From Hyphomicrobiales bacterium (GTDB lineage Bacteria > Pseudomonadota > Alphaproteobacteria > Rhizobiales > Aestuariivirgaceae), in contig JALXCV010000155.1 of NCBI GenBank assembly GCA_026990765.1, positions 1-34,079 on the forward strand: a stretch of DNA of 34,079 nucleotides, read 5' to 3'. This document shows, piece by piece, positions 22,824-31,493 of the stretch. How positions within the stretch are numbered: the first letter of the stretch is position 1; every line of letters begins with the position of its first letter. A program made the position numbers and the translations under genes. The notes under the pieces are model-generated. The model did not search any database, was not told the origin of the DNA, and saw nothing but the letters and a program-made list of their open reading frames with translations.

Positions 22824-23822
22824 ATGAGCAGTATCAATAAAGCTGATGAGAAAATCCTCAATGAACTGGAATCAACCGCCGCCCGGCTGGTGGAAGTGCG
22901 AGAGGCAATCGGCCAGGTGATTTTTGGCCAGGAGCAGGTAATATCACTGGCCCTGACTGCAATCATAGGTGGCGGGCATGCGCTGTTGGTGGGCGCTCCG
23001 GGGCTGGCCAAGACCAAGCTGGCGATCACTCTTGGCACGGTTCTGGGATTGTCCGAAAAGCGTATCCAGTTTACTCCCGATCTGATGCCGGCAGATATTC
23101 TGGGAACAGAAATTCTGGATGAAAGCGAGAGTGGTTCACGCCAGTTCCGGTTTGTGCCGGGGCCGGTTTTCTGCCAGTTGCTGATGGCTGACGAGATTAA
23201 CCGGGCATCCCCGCGCACCCAGTCGGCATTGTTGCAGGCAATGCAGGAACATCACATCACCGTTGCCGGGGTGCGCCATGATCTGCCCGAACCGTTTCAT
23301 GTGCTGGCAACGCAAAATCCGATTGAGCAGGAAGGCACCTATCCGCTGCCTGAAGCCCAGCTTGACCGGTTCCTTTTGGAAATTGATATTGGCTATCCTG
23401 ATATTGAAGCTGAACGCCGGATGCTGTTTGCCACAACCGGCAATGATGAGCAACAGGCGCAAAAGCTGATGAACCGCAATCAGTTGATGGCGGCACAAAG
23501 ACTTGTACGGCTGATCCCGATTGGCGAATCGGTTGCCGATGCAATTCTGGAACTGGTGCGCTCGGCGCGTCCGGGCAGTGAAACAAGTGAATTTGTGAAT
23601 GAGAATATAGCCTGGGGGCCGGGGCCGCGGGCCAGCCAGTCATTGATGTTGGGGGTTCGTGCCAGAGCATTGCTGGATGGCCGTTTGTCACCATCGGTTG
23701 ATGATGTGATCGAGCTTGCCAACCCGGTTTTGCGGCATCGTATGGCACTCAGTTTTGCTGCCCGTGCTGACGGGCATACGATCGATAGTGTGATTGACAG
23801 ACTGGTAAAGAAAATTGGCTGA
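22824..23822 (+). CDS. MoxR family AAA+ ATPase
   Basis: A 332-residue MoxR-type AAA+ protein. Walker A is VGAPGLAKTKL, Walker B with its following signature is LMADEINRASPRTQSALLQAMQE, and sensor 1 is LATQNPIEQEGTYPLPEAQLDRF. MoxR ATPases act as chaperones for proteins with von Willebrand A (VWA) domains. The three genes downstream (DUF58, BatA-like/DUF4159 and VWA membrane protein) fit that role. The frame is open from ATG 22719, but MSSINKADEKIL at 22824 is the typical beginning. It is six bases upstream of the DUF58 gene. Confidence 0.93.
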   Translation: MSSINKADEKILNELESTAARLVEVREAIGQVIFGQEQVISLALTAIIGGGHALLVGAPGLAKTKLAITLGTVLGLSEKRIQFTPDLMPADILGTEILDESESGSRQFRFVPGPVFCQLLMADEINRASPRTQSALLQAMQEHHITVAGVRHDLPEPFHVLATQNPIEQEGTYPLPEAQLDRFLLEIDIGYPDIEAERRMLFATTGNDEQQAQKLMNRNQLMAAQRLVRLIPIGESVADAILELVRSARPGSETSEFVNENIAWGPGPRASQSLMLGVRARALLDGRLSPSVDDVIELANPVLRHRMALSFAARADGHTIDSVIDRLVKKIG

Positions 23823-23828
23823 TAACAG

Positions 23829-24728
23829 ATGAGCAAAGCCTTCAAGCTTCGTGAAAATGCCGACCGGGAGGCCAGAACCTTCCCGCCAATGCTGATTGCC
23901 GCCACTCGCATTGCCGATACGGTTATTCACGGGCTGCACGGGCGCAGGCGTTCAGGACCGGGTGAGGATTTCTGGCAGTTCAGGCGCTATACTCCCGGTG
24001 ATGCTGCCCAGCGGATTGACTGGCGCCGTTCAGCCAAATCCAGCCGGTTGTTTGTACGCGAGAATGAATGGGCGGCAACCAATACGCTGTGGACATGGGT
24101 TTGCCCACATGAGCGCATGCAGTTTCAATCTGATCTGGCAATGGTATCAAAGCGGGAGCGAGCTGTAATGATTGCACTTGCCCTGTCGGTAATGGCCGTG
24201 CGGGCCGGTGAGCAGGTGGCAACCCTTGCCGGGCCTGATAATCCCGGCCATACCAGCGCCAGCCTTACCCGGATTGCTGAATTTTATGCAAATCCTGATA
24301 CGTCCGGTCCAGCCCTTCCGGCACATGCCAGCCTGCCGCGATATGCGACTACTGTTCTGATCAGTGATTTTCTTGATCCGGTAGATGAAATTCGTGAAAA
24401 GCTGCATCATCTGGCATCATCGGGGATCAATGGTCATATGCTGCAAATCCTTGATCCGGTTGAGGAGACATTTCCGTTTTCCGGGCGGACAGAATTTCAT
24501 GAAATTGGAGGAAACCGTAAAATACTGGCCGGGCGGGCTGAAAAAATCCGCGATCAGTATCAATCAAGATTACATGCTCACCGGGCTGAACTGAAATTGC
24601 TGGCCCGTTCGCTGGGCTGGAGCTATTCGCTGCACCATACTGACAGGCCAGTACATTCGGTTCTGCTGGGCCTTTATAATTTGATTGCCGGTGACAGTCC
24701 CTCACAGCAATATTCAAAGGCTGGCTAG
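23829..24728 (+). CDS. DUF58 domain protein
   Basis: A 299-residue protein with the DUF58 signature FRRYTPGDAAQRIDWRRSAKSSRLFVRENEW at about residues 52-82 (R-Y-x-P-G-D...R-x-I-D-W-x-x-S-A). DUF58 proteins accompany MoxR ATPases and are thought to be their partners. No signal peptide or membrane helix is apparent, so it is probably cytoplasmic. It abuts the next gene with no gap. Confidence 0.9.
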   Translation: MSKAFKLRENADREARTFPPMLIAATRIADTVIHGLHGRRRSGPGEDFWQFRRYTPGDAAQRIDWRRSAKSSRLFVRENEWAATNTLWTWVCPHERMQFQSDLAMVSKRERAVMIALALSVMAVRAGEQVATLAGPDNPGHTSASLTRIAEFYANPDTSGPALPAHASLPRYATTVLISDFLDPVDEIREKLHHLASSGINGHMLQILDPVEETFPFSGRTEFHEIGGNRKILAGRAEKIRDQYQSRLHAHRAELKLLARSLGWSYSLHHTDRPVHSVLLGLYNLIAGDSPSQQYSKAG

Positions 24729-27500
24729 GTGATGTTTTCTCTGGGCGCCATAGGTTTTGCCACTCCGCTGGCCCTTTTGGGTCTGCTGGTGCTGCCGGTG
24801 ATCTGGTATTTGCTGGCCTTTACCCCGCCAAAGCCGGAAAGTGTCCGGTTTGCGCCATTCCGGCTGCTACTTGGGCTGATACCCAATGAAGAAGAAACCG
24901 ACAAGACACCATGGTGGCTGCTGGCCTTGCGGCTGGCGATGGCGGCAATGATCATTTTGGCGGTTGCGGCGCCATTTCTGGGGACTGGTGGCGATCTTGA
25001 GTTAAAGAAATCACCGGTTTTGATCGTGGTGGATGATGACTGGGCCGCGGCTAAAAACTGGGGAAAACGCAAATCGGTATTGGTTGAGACCATTCAGGCA
25101 GCGGCAAGGGTCGATGCACCGGTGGCGCTGGTTCTTGCCAGCCAGGCATCAACAGATTTCAGCATCAAACAGCAGTCAGCCAGAGATGCAATGCAACTGG
25201 CTGGAGCATTCAAGCCGCTCGCTGTTGATATTGACCGGGAAAAACTGGCCAGACGGCTAAAAGACGAGTTTGGCAAGGTTGCTGATTTGCAGATTGTCTG
25301 GCTTTCCAACGGACTTGGGGGAGCAAGGAACAAGGAATTTGCTGCACAGCTTGGCTCTCTGGCAAGCTGGTTGACTATTTATGAAAATTACGATCTGCCG
25401 TTAGTGCTGGGAAAGCCTGAAATCAGTAATGCGGCGATCAGCGTTAAAGTGTTTCGTCAGGATGTAACAAAATCAATGCCGGTTGGTCTGGTATTGCAGG
25501 CTGCCAATGGTCGCAATCTGGCGCAGGTGGATCATTTGATTGAAGCCAACAAGGCCAGCAGCATGGTCAGCATCAAGCTGCCGCTTGCCCTTCGCAATGA
25601 GGCGGCGCGTATCTCGATTGTCAAGGCGCAGACAGCGGCTGGAACCTGGCTGCTGGATGATCGGTTCAAACGCAAGACAGTGGGGATTGTATCTTCTTCA
25701 ACACTGGAAATGGCACAGCCGCTATTATCACCAATGCACTATGTCAACCGGGCGCTGGAGCCATATGCGGAAATTCTGGAGCCGCAGTCAGGGGATACGA
25801 TTTCCGGGTTTATGGAGCAGGGATTGTCGATGCTGGTGCTGGCTGATGTTGGCATGATTGCTCCCAAAACCCGCGGGCAGCTGACAAAATGGGTTAAAGA
25901 TGGCGGAGTTTTGTTGCGGTTTTCAGGTCCGCATCTGGCAGCCAATGTCAGGGCTGATGACAATCTGATACCGGTTGTGCTGCGCCGTGGCGGGCGGGCG
26001 CTTGGCAGTGCCCTGTCATGGGAACAGCCGCAAGGACTGGCTGCGTTCAGTGATGACAGCCCTTTGCGCAATATTGCGCTGGACAAAACCGTTAAAATAT
26101 CAAGGCAGATACTGGCTGAACCGGTGCCCGAACTTGCCGGGCGGGTATGGGCATCGCTGGCAGATGGAACCCCGCTGATTACTGCCAAACGATCTGGCTC
26201 GGGTCTGATTATTCTGGTGCATGTGACGGCCAATTCCGACTGGTCGAATTTGCCATTATCGGGCATGTTTGTGGAAATACTCAAGGCAATTATTGATCTG
26301 GCCCCGGCGATCACCTCAGCCAAGCCGCAGATTGAAACTGTTGCTGATAAGAAATCGGGCTGGGTGCCGGTTGAAATGCTGGACGGGTTTGGCCAGATTG
26401 TGTCACCGCCTGCAAGGGCCGAACCGGTGAGCGATGAAAAAATTGCCACCCAGCGACCAAGTACCATTCATCCAGCCGGAATGTACAAACGCGGCTCGGC
26501 AATGCGGGCAATCAATATGAATATCGATCCGGCAAGGCTGAAACGTCTGGACTTTGGCGGGGCCAGACCATATGAGCCGCAACCGGCAACACCGCTGGCC
26601 GGATATCTTTTTGTGGCAGCCTTTATTTTATTCCTTGCTGATTGTATTGCAGCTTTAAGCCTGACAGGGGCATGGAGCCGGTTGCGGGGCGGTCTGACTG
26701 TTGCAGCATTATTCATGCTGATGAGCGGTGGTGAGCATATTACCAGGGCGCAGGAATTAAATCCGGCAGACCAGTTTGCCATGGATGCGGTGCTGGAGAC
26801 CCGGTTTGCCTATGTGATAACCGGCGATGAACAGGTTGATGCTGTCTCAAAAGCTGGATTGCTGGGGCTTTCAATGGCGCTGGAGCAGCGTACTTCCGTT
26901 GAGCCGGGCAATCCGGTTGGGGTTGATCTGGAAAAGGATGAAATAGCGTTTTTCCCGTTTATATACTGGCCGGTGACGGCTGACAGCAAGCCGCCATCGC
27001 TGCCGGTTTATCAAAAACTTGCTGATTTCATGCAGCATGGTGGCACAGTTTTTTTTGATACCAGAGATCACACAACCAGCATGTACAGCCTGATGAATGC
27101 CACGACGCCTGAAACGCTGGCTCTGCGGGCCATTTTGGGGAATCTGGATATTCCGGCGCTGGAGCCGGTGCCGGAAAAGCATGTGCTGACCAGATCGTTT
27201 TATCTGCTCAGTTCATTTCCCGGCAGATATGCAGGCGGCAAATTATGGGTGCAAAGCCAGTCGGGGAATGCGGGCAATAGTGACGGTGTGTCACCGATCA
27301 TCATCGGATCCAATAATTATGCGGCAGCCTGGGCAGTTGATGGCATGGGCAGGCCGCTATATGCGGTTATTCCCGGATTGCCACGCCAGCGAGAATATGC
27401 CTATCGTACCGGCATCAATATTGCCATGTATATGCTGACCGGCAATTACAAGGCAGATCAGGTGCATGTGCCGGCACTGCTGGAAAGGCTGGGCCAATGA
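24729..27500 (+). CDS. BatA-like N-terminus and DUF4159 membrane protein
   Basis: A 923-residue protein. The N-terminal 85 residues form the two-helix BatA/aerotolerance-type unit (TPLALLGLLVLPVIWYLLAF, then PWWLLALRLAMAAMIILAVAAPFLG). A VWA-like region follows, but where the MIDAS DxSxS would lie it has VDDDWA, so metal binding there is probably lost. Two glutamine amidotransferase-like folds are suggested by SMLVLADVGMIAPKTRGQLTKWVKDGGVLLRFSGPH and by the C-terminal DUF4159 (FFPFIYWPVTADSKPPSL... GGTVFFDTRDH). A further membrane helix precedes DUF4159. Start is GTG 24729 or ATG 24732. It ends in a four-base overlap with the next gene. Confidence 0.88.
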   Translation: MMFSLGAIGFATPLALLGLLVLPVIWYLLAFTPPKPESVRFAPFRLLLGLIPNEEETDKTPWWLLALRLAMAAMIILAVAAPFLGTGGDLELKKSPVLIVVDDDWAAAKNWGKRKSVLVETIQAAARVDAPVALVLASQASTDFSIKQQSARDAMQLAGAFKPLAVDIDREKLARRLKDEFGKVADLQIVWLSNGLGGARNKEFAAQLGSLASWLTIYENYDLPLVLGKPEISNAAISVKVFRQDVTKSMPVGLVLQAANGRNLAQVDHLIEANKASSMVSIKLPLALRNEAARISIVKAQTAAGTWLLDDRFKRKTVGIVSSSTLEMAQPLLSPMHYVNRALEPYAEILEPQSGDTISGFMEQGLSMLVLADVGMIAPKTRGQLTKWVKDGGVLLRFSGPHLAANVRADDNLIPVVLRRGGRALGSALSWEQPQGLAAFSDDSPLRNIALDKTVKISRQILAEPVPELAGRVWASLADGTPLITAKRSGSGLIILVHVTANSDWSNLPLSGMFVEILKAIIDLAPAITSAKPQIETVADKKSGWVPVEMLDGFGQIVSPPARAEPVSDEKIATQRPSTIHPAGMYKRGSAMRAINMNIDPARLKRLDFGGARPYEPQPATPLAGYLFVAAFILFLADCIAALSLTGAWSRLRGGLTVAALFMLMSGGEHITRAQELNPADQFAMDAVLETRFAYVITGDEQVDAVSKAGLLGLSMALEQRTSVEPGNPVGVDLEKDEIAFFPFIYWPVTADSKPPSLPVYQKLADFMQHGGTVFFDTRDHTTSMYSLMNATTPETLALRAILGNLDIPALEPVPEKHVLTRSFYLLSSFPGRYAGGKLWVQSQSGNAGNSDGVSPIIIGSNNYAAAWAVDGMGRPLYAVIPGLPRQREYAYRTGINIAMYMLTGNYKADQVHVPALLERLGQ

Positions 27501-29566
27501 ACTGGAGTATCAGCTTTGCCCCCTATATTCCTTCATTCTGGCTGGTTATGGCAGCTATTGCCGGGGGCTTGCTGTTGCTGGTGGCTTTCTGGACCCGATC
27601 AAAAGGGGCGATGCTTCGCGCGCTGGTGCTGATATTGCTGCTGGCAGCGATCAGCAATCCGCAAATCAATATTGAAGATCGCCAGCCATTGAGCGATATA
27701 GCGCTTCTGGTGATTGATGAGAGCGCCAGCCAGAATATTGCCGGACGGATCGAGCAGACGCAAAAGGCGGCAAAACAGATTGCCGATAATATTGCAGGAA
27801 TGGAAAACACCCAATTGCGAACGGTAAGGGTGCGTTCGGGAATTGCCTCAGATGATGACGGGACACTGGCATTTGCTGCAATGAAGCAGGCATTGTCATC
27901 TATACCGCCGGAACGATTTGCCGGGACAATAATCATAACTGACGGGCAGGTGCATGATGTTCCAGATAATAAAAAGTCGGCAGGGCTGAACCGGCCTGTG
28001 CATGGGTTGATAAGCGGGTCGGCAACAGAAAATGACCGGCGGATAATAGTTGAATCAGCTCCCCGGTTTTCCATTGTCGGCAAGCCGCAGTCAATCCGCT
28101 TTCAGGTTGACCAGACAGGCACCAGCCCGGATGGCAACCGGGTGATGGTGTCAATGCTGGTTGATGGCAAGCTGATTGACAAATATCCGGTAATGACCGG
28201 AACGCCGGTCACAGTACCATTGCCGGTTACTCATGGCGGGCAGATTGTAACCCAGCTAATCATTGACGGGTTTGCCGGAGAATTGTCTGCGGCCAATAAT
28301 CAGGCGGTTATTATTACCGAGGGTATTCGTGATCGCTTGCGGGTGTTGCTGGTATCGGGCAAGCCGCACCCAGGTGAGCGGACATGGCGCAATCTTCTGA
28401 AAGCTGATTCTTCGGTTGATCTGGTGCATTTTACCATTTTGCGGCCACCTTCAAAGCAGGATGGGACGCCGATAAATGAATTGTCACTGATCGCTTTTCC
28501 AACCAGAGAGCTGTTTTCAGAAAAGCTGGATGAATTTGATCTGGTAATCTTTGATCGTTATTCACGCCGCGGGGTTCTGCCGGAAATCTATCTTTTGAAT
28601 ATTGCTGAATATGTGAAAAAGGGCGGGGCGGTGCTGGTGGCTGCCGGTCCTGATTATGCCAGCCCGGCATCAATCTATAATTCACCACTATCAGAGATTT
28701 TGCCAGCCGCACCAGCTGGTACGGTAACGACTGAACCTTTCAGGCCGCAAGTCACTGAACAGGGGCGTCGCCATCCGGTTATTCGCGGATTGAAAGGAGC
28801 GGAAAAGGACAGGCCTGAATGGGGGAAATGGTTCCGGCTGATTGATACATCAAAAGGCGCATTTCGCTCTGATGTGGTGATGCAGGGAGAAAATGGCAAA
28901 CCGCTATTATTATTGTCAAGGCCGGGAAGCGGGCGTATTGCCCAGCTTTTGTCTGATCATTCATGGTTGTGGGCAAGGGGCTTTGATGGTGGTGGCCCGC
29001 AGGCTGAATTGCTGCGCCGCATGGCTCACTGGCTGATGAAGGAGCCGGACCTTGAAGAAGAAAGGCTTACCGGTCGCCAGCAGGGAAAACAAATGGTTAT
29101 TACCCGCCAGACAATGCAGGACATGGCTGGCAAAGTGACTGTCTCAGCGCCAGACGGCTCAGAAAAGAAGGTAACGCTTAAACAGGTAAAACCGGGCTTG
29201 TGGCAGGCAAGAATAAGGGTTGATCAGGCCGGGTTGCACAAATTGAGCGATGGCATGCTGACTTCAATGGCGGTAATTGGCAGTCCTGATCCGCGTGAAA
29301 CAGTAAATGTTCATTCAACCACAAAACTTCTGGCTCCGGTTGCCGCCAGCACAGGCGGGGTTGTTCGCCGGCTTGAGGCTGGAATACCACGCATTGTCAA
29401 GATAAAGCAAAACCGTGCCCTGTCCGGTTCAGGCTGGATTGGCATCAAGGCCAATGAAACCTATCAGGTGACAGCAATCAGGACGCTGGCACTGTTTGGT
29501 ACGTTTTTGGCAATGGCGCTGCTTTTGGGGTTGTTCATGCTGATGTGGTATCGCGAGGGGCGATAG
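27497..29566 (+). CDS. VWA-type membrane protein with amidotransferase-like domain
   Basis: A 689-residue inner-membrane protein. Two N-terminal helices (about 13-31 and 38-52) are followed by a VWA-type domain with an intact MIDAS first loop, IDESAS (Asp74, Ser76, Ser78), and a third loop in IIITDGQ. A class I amidotransferase-like fold follows (LDEFDLVIFDRY, then YVKKGGAVLVAAGPDYASP) without an evident catalytic cysteine. A final helix lies near the C-terminus (LALFGTFLAMALLLGLFMLMWY). It is the last gene of the MoxR operon and is translationally coupled to the BatA/DUF4159 gene. The likely role is envelope maintenance together with MoxR, but the substrate is unknown. Confidence 0.82.
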   Translation: MNWSISFAPYIPSFWLVMAAIAGGLLLLVAFWTRSKGAMLRALVLILLLAAISNPQINIEDRQPLSDIALLVIDESASQNIAGRIEQTQKAAKQIADNIAGMENTQLRTVRVRSGIASDDDGTLAFAAMKQALSSIPPERFAGTIIITDGQVHDVPDNKKSAGLNRPVHGLISGSATENDRRIIVESAPRFSIVGKPQSIRFQVDQTGTSPDGNRVMVSMLVDGKLIDKYPVMTGTPVTVPLPVTHGGQIVTQLIIDGFAGELSAANNQAVIITEGIRDRLRVLLVSGKPHPGERTWRNLLKADSSVDLVHFTILRPPSKQDGTPINELSLIAFPTRELFSEKLDEFDLVIFDRYSRRGVLPEIYLLNIAEYVKKGGAVLVAAGPDYASPASIYNSPLSEILPAAPAGTVTTEPFRPQVTEQGRRHPVIRGLKGAEKDRPEWGKWFRLIDTSKGAFRSDVVMQGENGKPLLLLSRPGSGRIAQLLSDHSWLWARGFDGGGPQAELLRRMAHWLMKEPDLEEERLTGRQQGKQMVITRQTMQDMAGKVTVSAPDGSEKKVTLKQVKPGLWQARIRVDQAGLHKLSDGMLTSMAVIGSPDPRETVNVHSTTKLLAPVAASTGGVVRRLEAGIPRIVKIKQNRALSGSGWIGIKANETYQVTAIRTLALFGTFLAMALLLGLFMLMWYREGR

Positions 29567-29578
29567 AGTTGATGATAC

Positions 29579-30355
29579 TCAAGACAGTATCTGCTGCACC
29601 AGTTCGCGATCATCTGGCTTGTCAACATCAATTGCGGCTTTGGCAAAGGGCAACAGGACCGGTCTGGCGGTGGTGCCGATGCGGTTTGAGGCCAATTCGA
29701 AGGCTTTTTTCAAGGTCAGTTGTCTGGTGAGATAATAAAAAATCGGACGCCAGCCAAAGGCGGCAACCAGTGCCAGCGGGTTTTTGCGGTTCTTTTCTAA
29801 ATGCTGCCAGAAATCAAGTACCTTGAGGGCTGATATGGTATTGAAGGTGAACAGGTTGCAGCCTGAAACGCTGTCGGCGCCGAACCTTAAATAGGTGCGC
29901 CGTGTCTGGGGAAATTCAGCCTCTATGGTTTCACGGCTGGCAAGACCGACTGTGAGGTCAGCATCAAGCTGCACAGAACTGGCAATGAAATAATCAAGCA
30001 TTTGATGGTCAAGCAGTGGATGATCGCCGGTGGTAACCAGCACCGGGCCGGTGCCATGAGCGGTGATTGCAGATTTAAGTGAGGCCGGGGCGCTGCTCAA
30101 GGCTGGTACAAAGGATACTTTTTCAGATATATCACCCAGAGCTTCAGCCAGCAGTTCCCGTCTTTCAATACAGACTGCAACAGAGGCGATATTGTCGTGG
30201 GTCAAAAGGGTGCGGATCACTTTTTTCAACATTGGTTCACCGGCAATCGGCAACAGGCATTTGTGAACCACGCTGAAGGCCTTGGCCATTGGATCGTCAG
30301 GTCCGCGCGAACCGGCCAGCACTATGGCATGCCATTTTGCGCCGCTGTCAGACAT
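29579..30355 (-). CDS. MobA-like NTP-transferase
   Basis: A 258-residue NTP-transferase-fold protein. The nucleotide loop is WHAIVLAGSRGPDDPMAKAF..HKCLLPIAGEPML, with the conserved Lys before LL-P, and the metal Asp is in VTTGDHPLL. The family includes MobA, IspD-like and sugar nucleotidyltransferases, mostly using GTP or CTP. It overlaps the bCerS-like gene by eight bases and ends 12 bases from the convergent VWA gene. With a ceramide synthase-like gene and an ABC exporter upstream, a head-group activation role is plausible. The frame opens three codons earlier, at 30364; MSDSGAKWHAI is the better start. Confidence 0.82.
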   Translation of the reverse strand: MSDSGAKWHAIVLAGSRGPDDPMAKAFSVVHKCLLPIAGEPMLKKVIRTLLTHDNIASVAVCIERRELLAEALGDISEKVSFVPALSSAPASLKSAITAHGTGPVLVTTGDHPLLDHQMLDYFIASSVQLDADLTVGLASRETIEAEFPQTRRTYLRFGADSVSGCNLFTFNTISALKVLDFWQHLEKNRKNPLALVAAFGWRPIFYYLTRQLTLKKAFELASNRIGTTARPVLLPFAKAAIDVDKPDDRELVQQILS

Positions 30356-31490
30356 CACGTTCAAAAATCCGGTAGGTCTTGTAGATTTTACCGCCCAGAA
30401 CCTCGATCATCTTGCGCATTGGCTCGTTGATTTCCAGTATCCATGAAACCTCGGCCTTGCTGGTGCCGTAATTTTCATGGGCTTCACGGACAAAATCAAT
30501 TACGGCCAGAGCCAGTGCAGAGCCAACCGGGGTGGCATGGTGCTGTTTCATCACCCCCATGAGCGGAATGCGAATGCTGGCAGGCGGTTTTGATTTCATT
30601 CGCCACAATAGTTTGGCCCAGCCAAAGGGAAGCAGGCGGCCTTTGAGGTCGTGAATCCAGTCATTCATATCGGGCAGTGATACTGCCATGGCTGCCGGTT
30701 TGCCCTGCCATGAGGCAATGGCGATATAATCATCCTTGACCAGCATTTTCAGATTGTCGCCAAGCGCCTTGATCTCGGCATCGGTCATGGGTACGAAATT
30801 CCAGTTGTCTGACCAGGCATCGTTGAAAATATCAATGACTATCGACAGATCCCGCTCAAGGTTCTTTTTGGAAAATGCCCGAACTTCCAGATCGCCGGAT
30901 TTTTTCACCTTGTTGAGCATGGCACGCATTGAACGGGGCAGTTCCGGCAAGCGGTCAAATTCATAGGCGTAAACATCCATGGCCTTGGCAAAGCCCAGAA
31001 CTTCCATATGTTTTTGATAATAGGGCAGTGAATGCGGCATCATGATCTTGGGGCGGGACTCGAACCCATCTATCAGCATGCCCATTTCTTCATTAATGGA
31101 AAAATTGAATGGTCCCTGCATGCGTTTTATACCGCGCTGCTTCAGCCAGTTGGCAGCAGCATCAAGCAGTGACTTGAAGGTTTCGGCATCATCAATCGCT
31201 TCAAGAAAACCAAACTGGCCGGTAGCATCTCCATAATTATCAAGATGTAACTGGTCTATCTGGGCAGAAATCCTGCCGATGACTTCACCATTGCGTTTAG
31301 CAAGAAACAATTGCACTTTTGCATGCTGGAAATACGGGTTCTTTTTCGGGTCAAGATGTTCTCGCCGCTCCAGATATAGCTGGGGAACAAAGGCCGGGTC
31401 ATTTGCATATAGTTTCAGTGGCAGATCAAGAAACCGGGTAATATCCTGTTTTGAGGAAATTTCCCTTATGGTGATCGGGTTGTCTGACAT
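30348..31490 (-). CDS. GNAT-fold ceramide synthase (bCerS-like)
   Basis: A 380-residue protein of the bacterial ceramide synthase type, a GNAT-related acyltransferase unrelated to the eukaryotic enzyme. It begins ITIREISSKQDITRFLDLPLKLYANDPAFVPQL. Conserved stretches follow at about residues 124-133 (MQGPFNFSIN) and 135-148 (EMGMLIDGFESRPK). It continues with MMPHSLPYYQKHMEVLGFAKAMDVYAYE and has a second GNAT-like fold in its C-terminal half (MAVSLPDMND, SALALAVIDFVREAHENYGTSKAEVSWILEIN). In Caulobacter the homologue N-acylates the 3-oxo-sphinganine before CerR acts. The gene lies between an ABC exporter (3 bases upstream) and an NTP-transferase. The family is recalled from its overall pattern, without an alignment. 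Confidence 0.83.
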   Translation of the reverse strand: MSDNPITIREISSKQDITRFLDLPLKLYANDPAFVPQLYLERREHLDPKKNPYFQHAKVQLFLAKRNGEVIGRISAQIDQLHLDNYGDATGQFGFLEAIDDAETFKSLLDAAANWLKQRGIKRMQGPFNFSINEEMGMLIDGFESRPKIMMPHSLPYYQKHMEVLGFAKAMDVYAYEFDRLPELPRSMRAMLNKVKKSGDLEVRAFSKKNLERDLSIVIDIFNDAWSDNWNFVPMTDAEIKALGDNLKMLVKDDYIAIASWQGKPAAMAVSLPDMNDWIHDLKGRLLPFGWAKLLWRMKSKPPASIRIPLMGVMKQHHATPVGSALALAVIDFVREAHENYGTSKAEVSWILEINEPMRKMIEVLGGKIYKTYRIFERDV

Positions 31491-31493
31491 GTA

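Noticed and set aside
25739-26467. 242-residue minus-strand reading frame inside the BatA/DUF4159 gene
   Set aside because: Composition (Ser/Thr/Pro/Arg-rich) is that of an antisense shadow, and the plus-strand gene is continuous and coherent.
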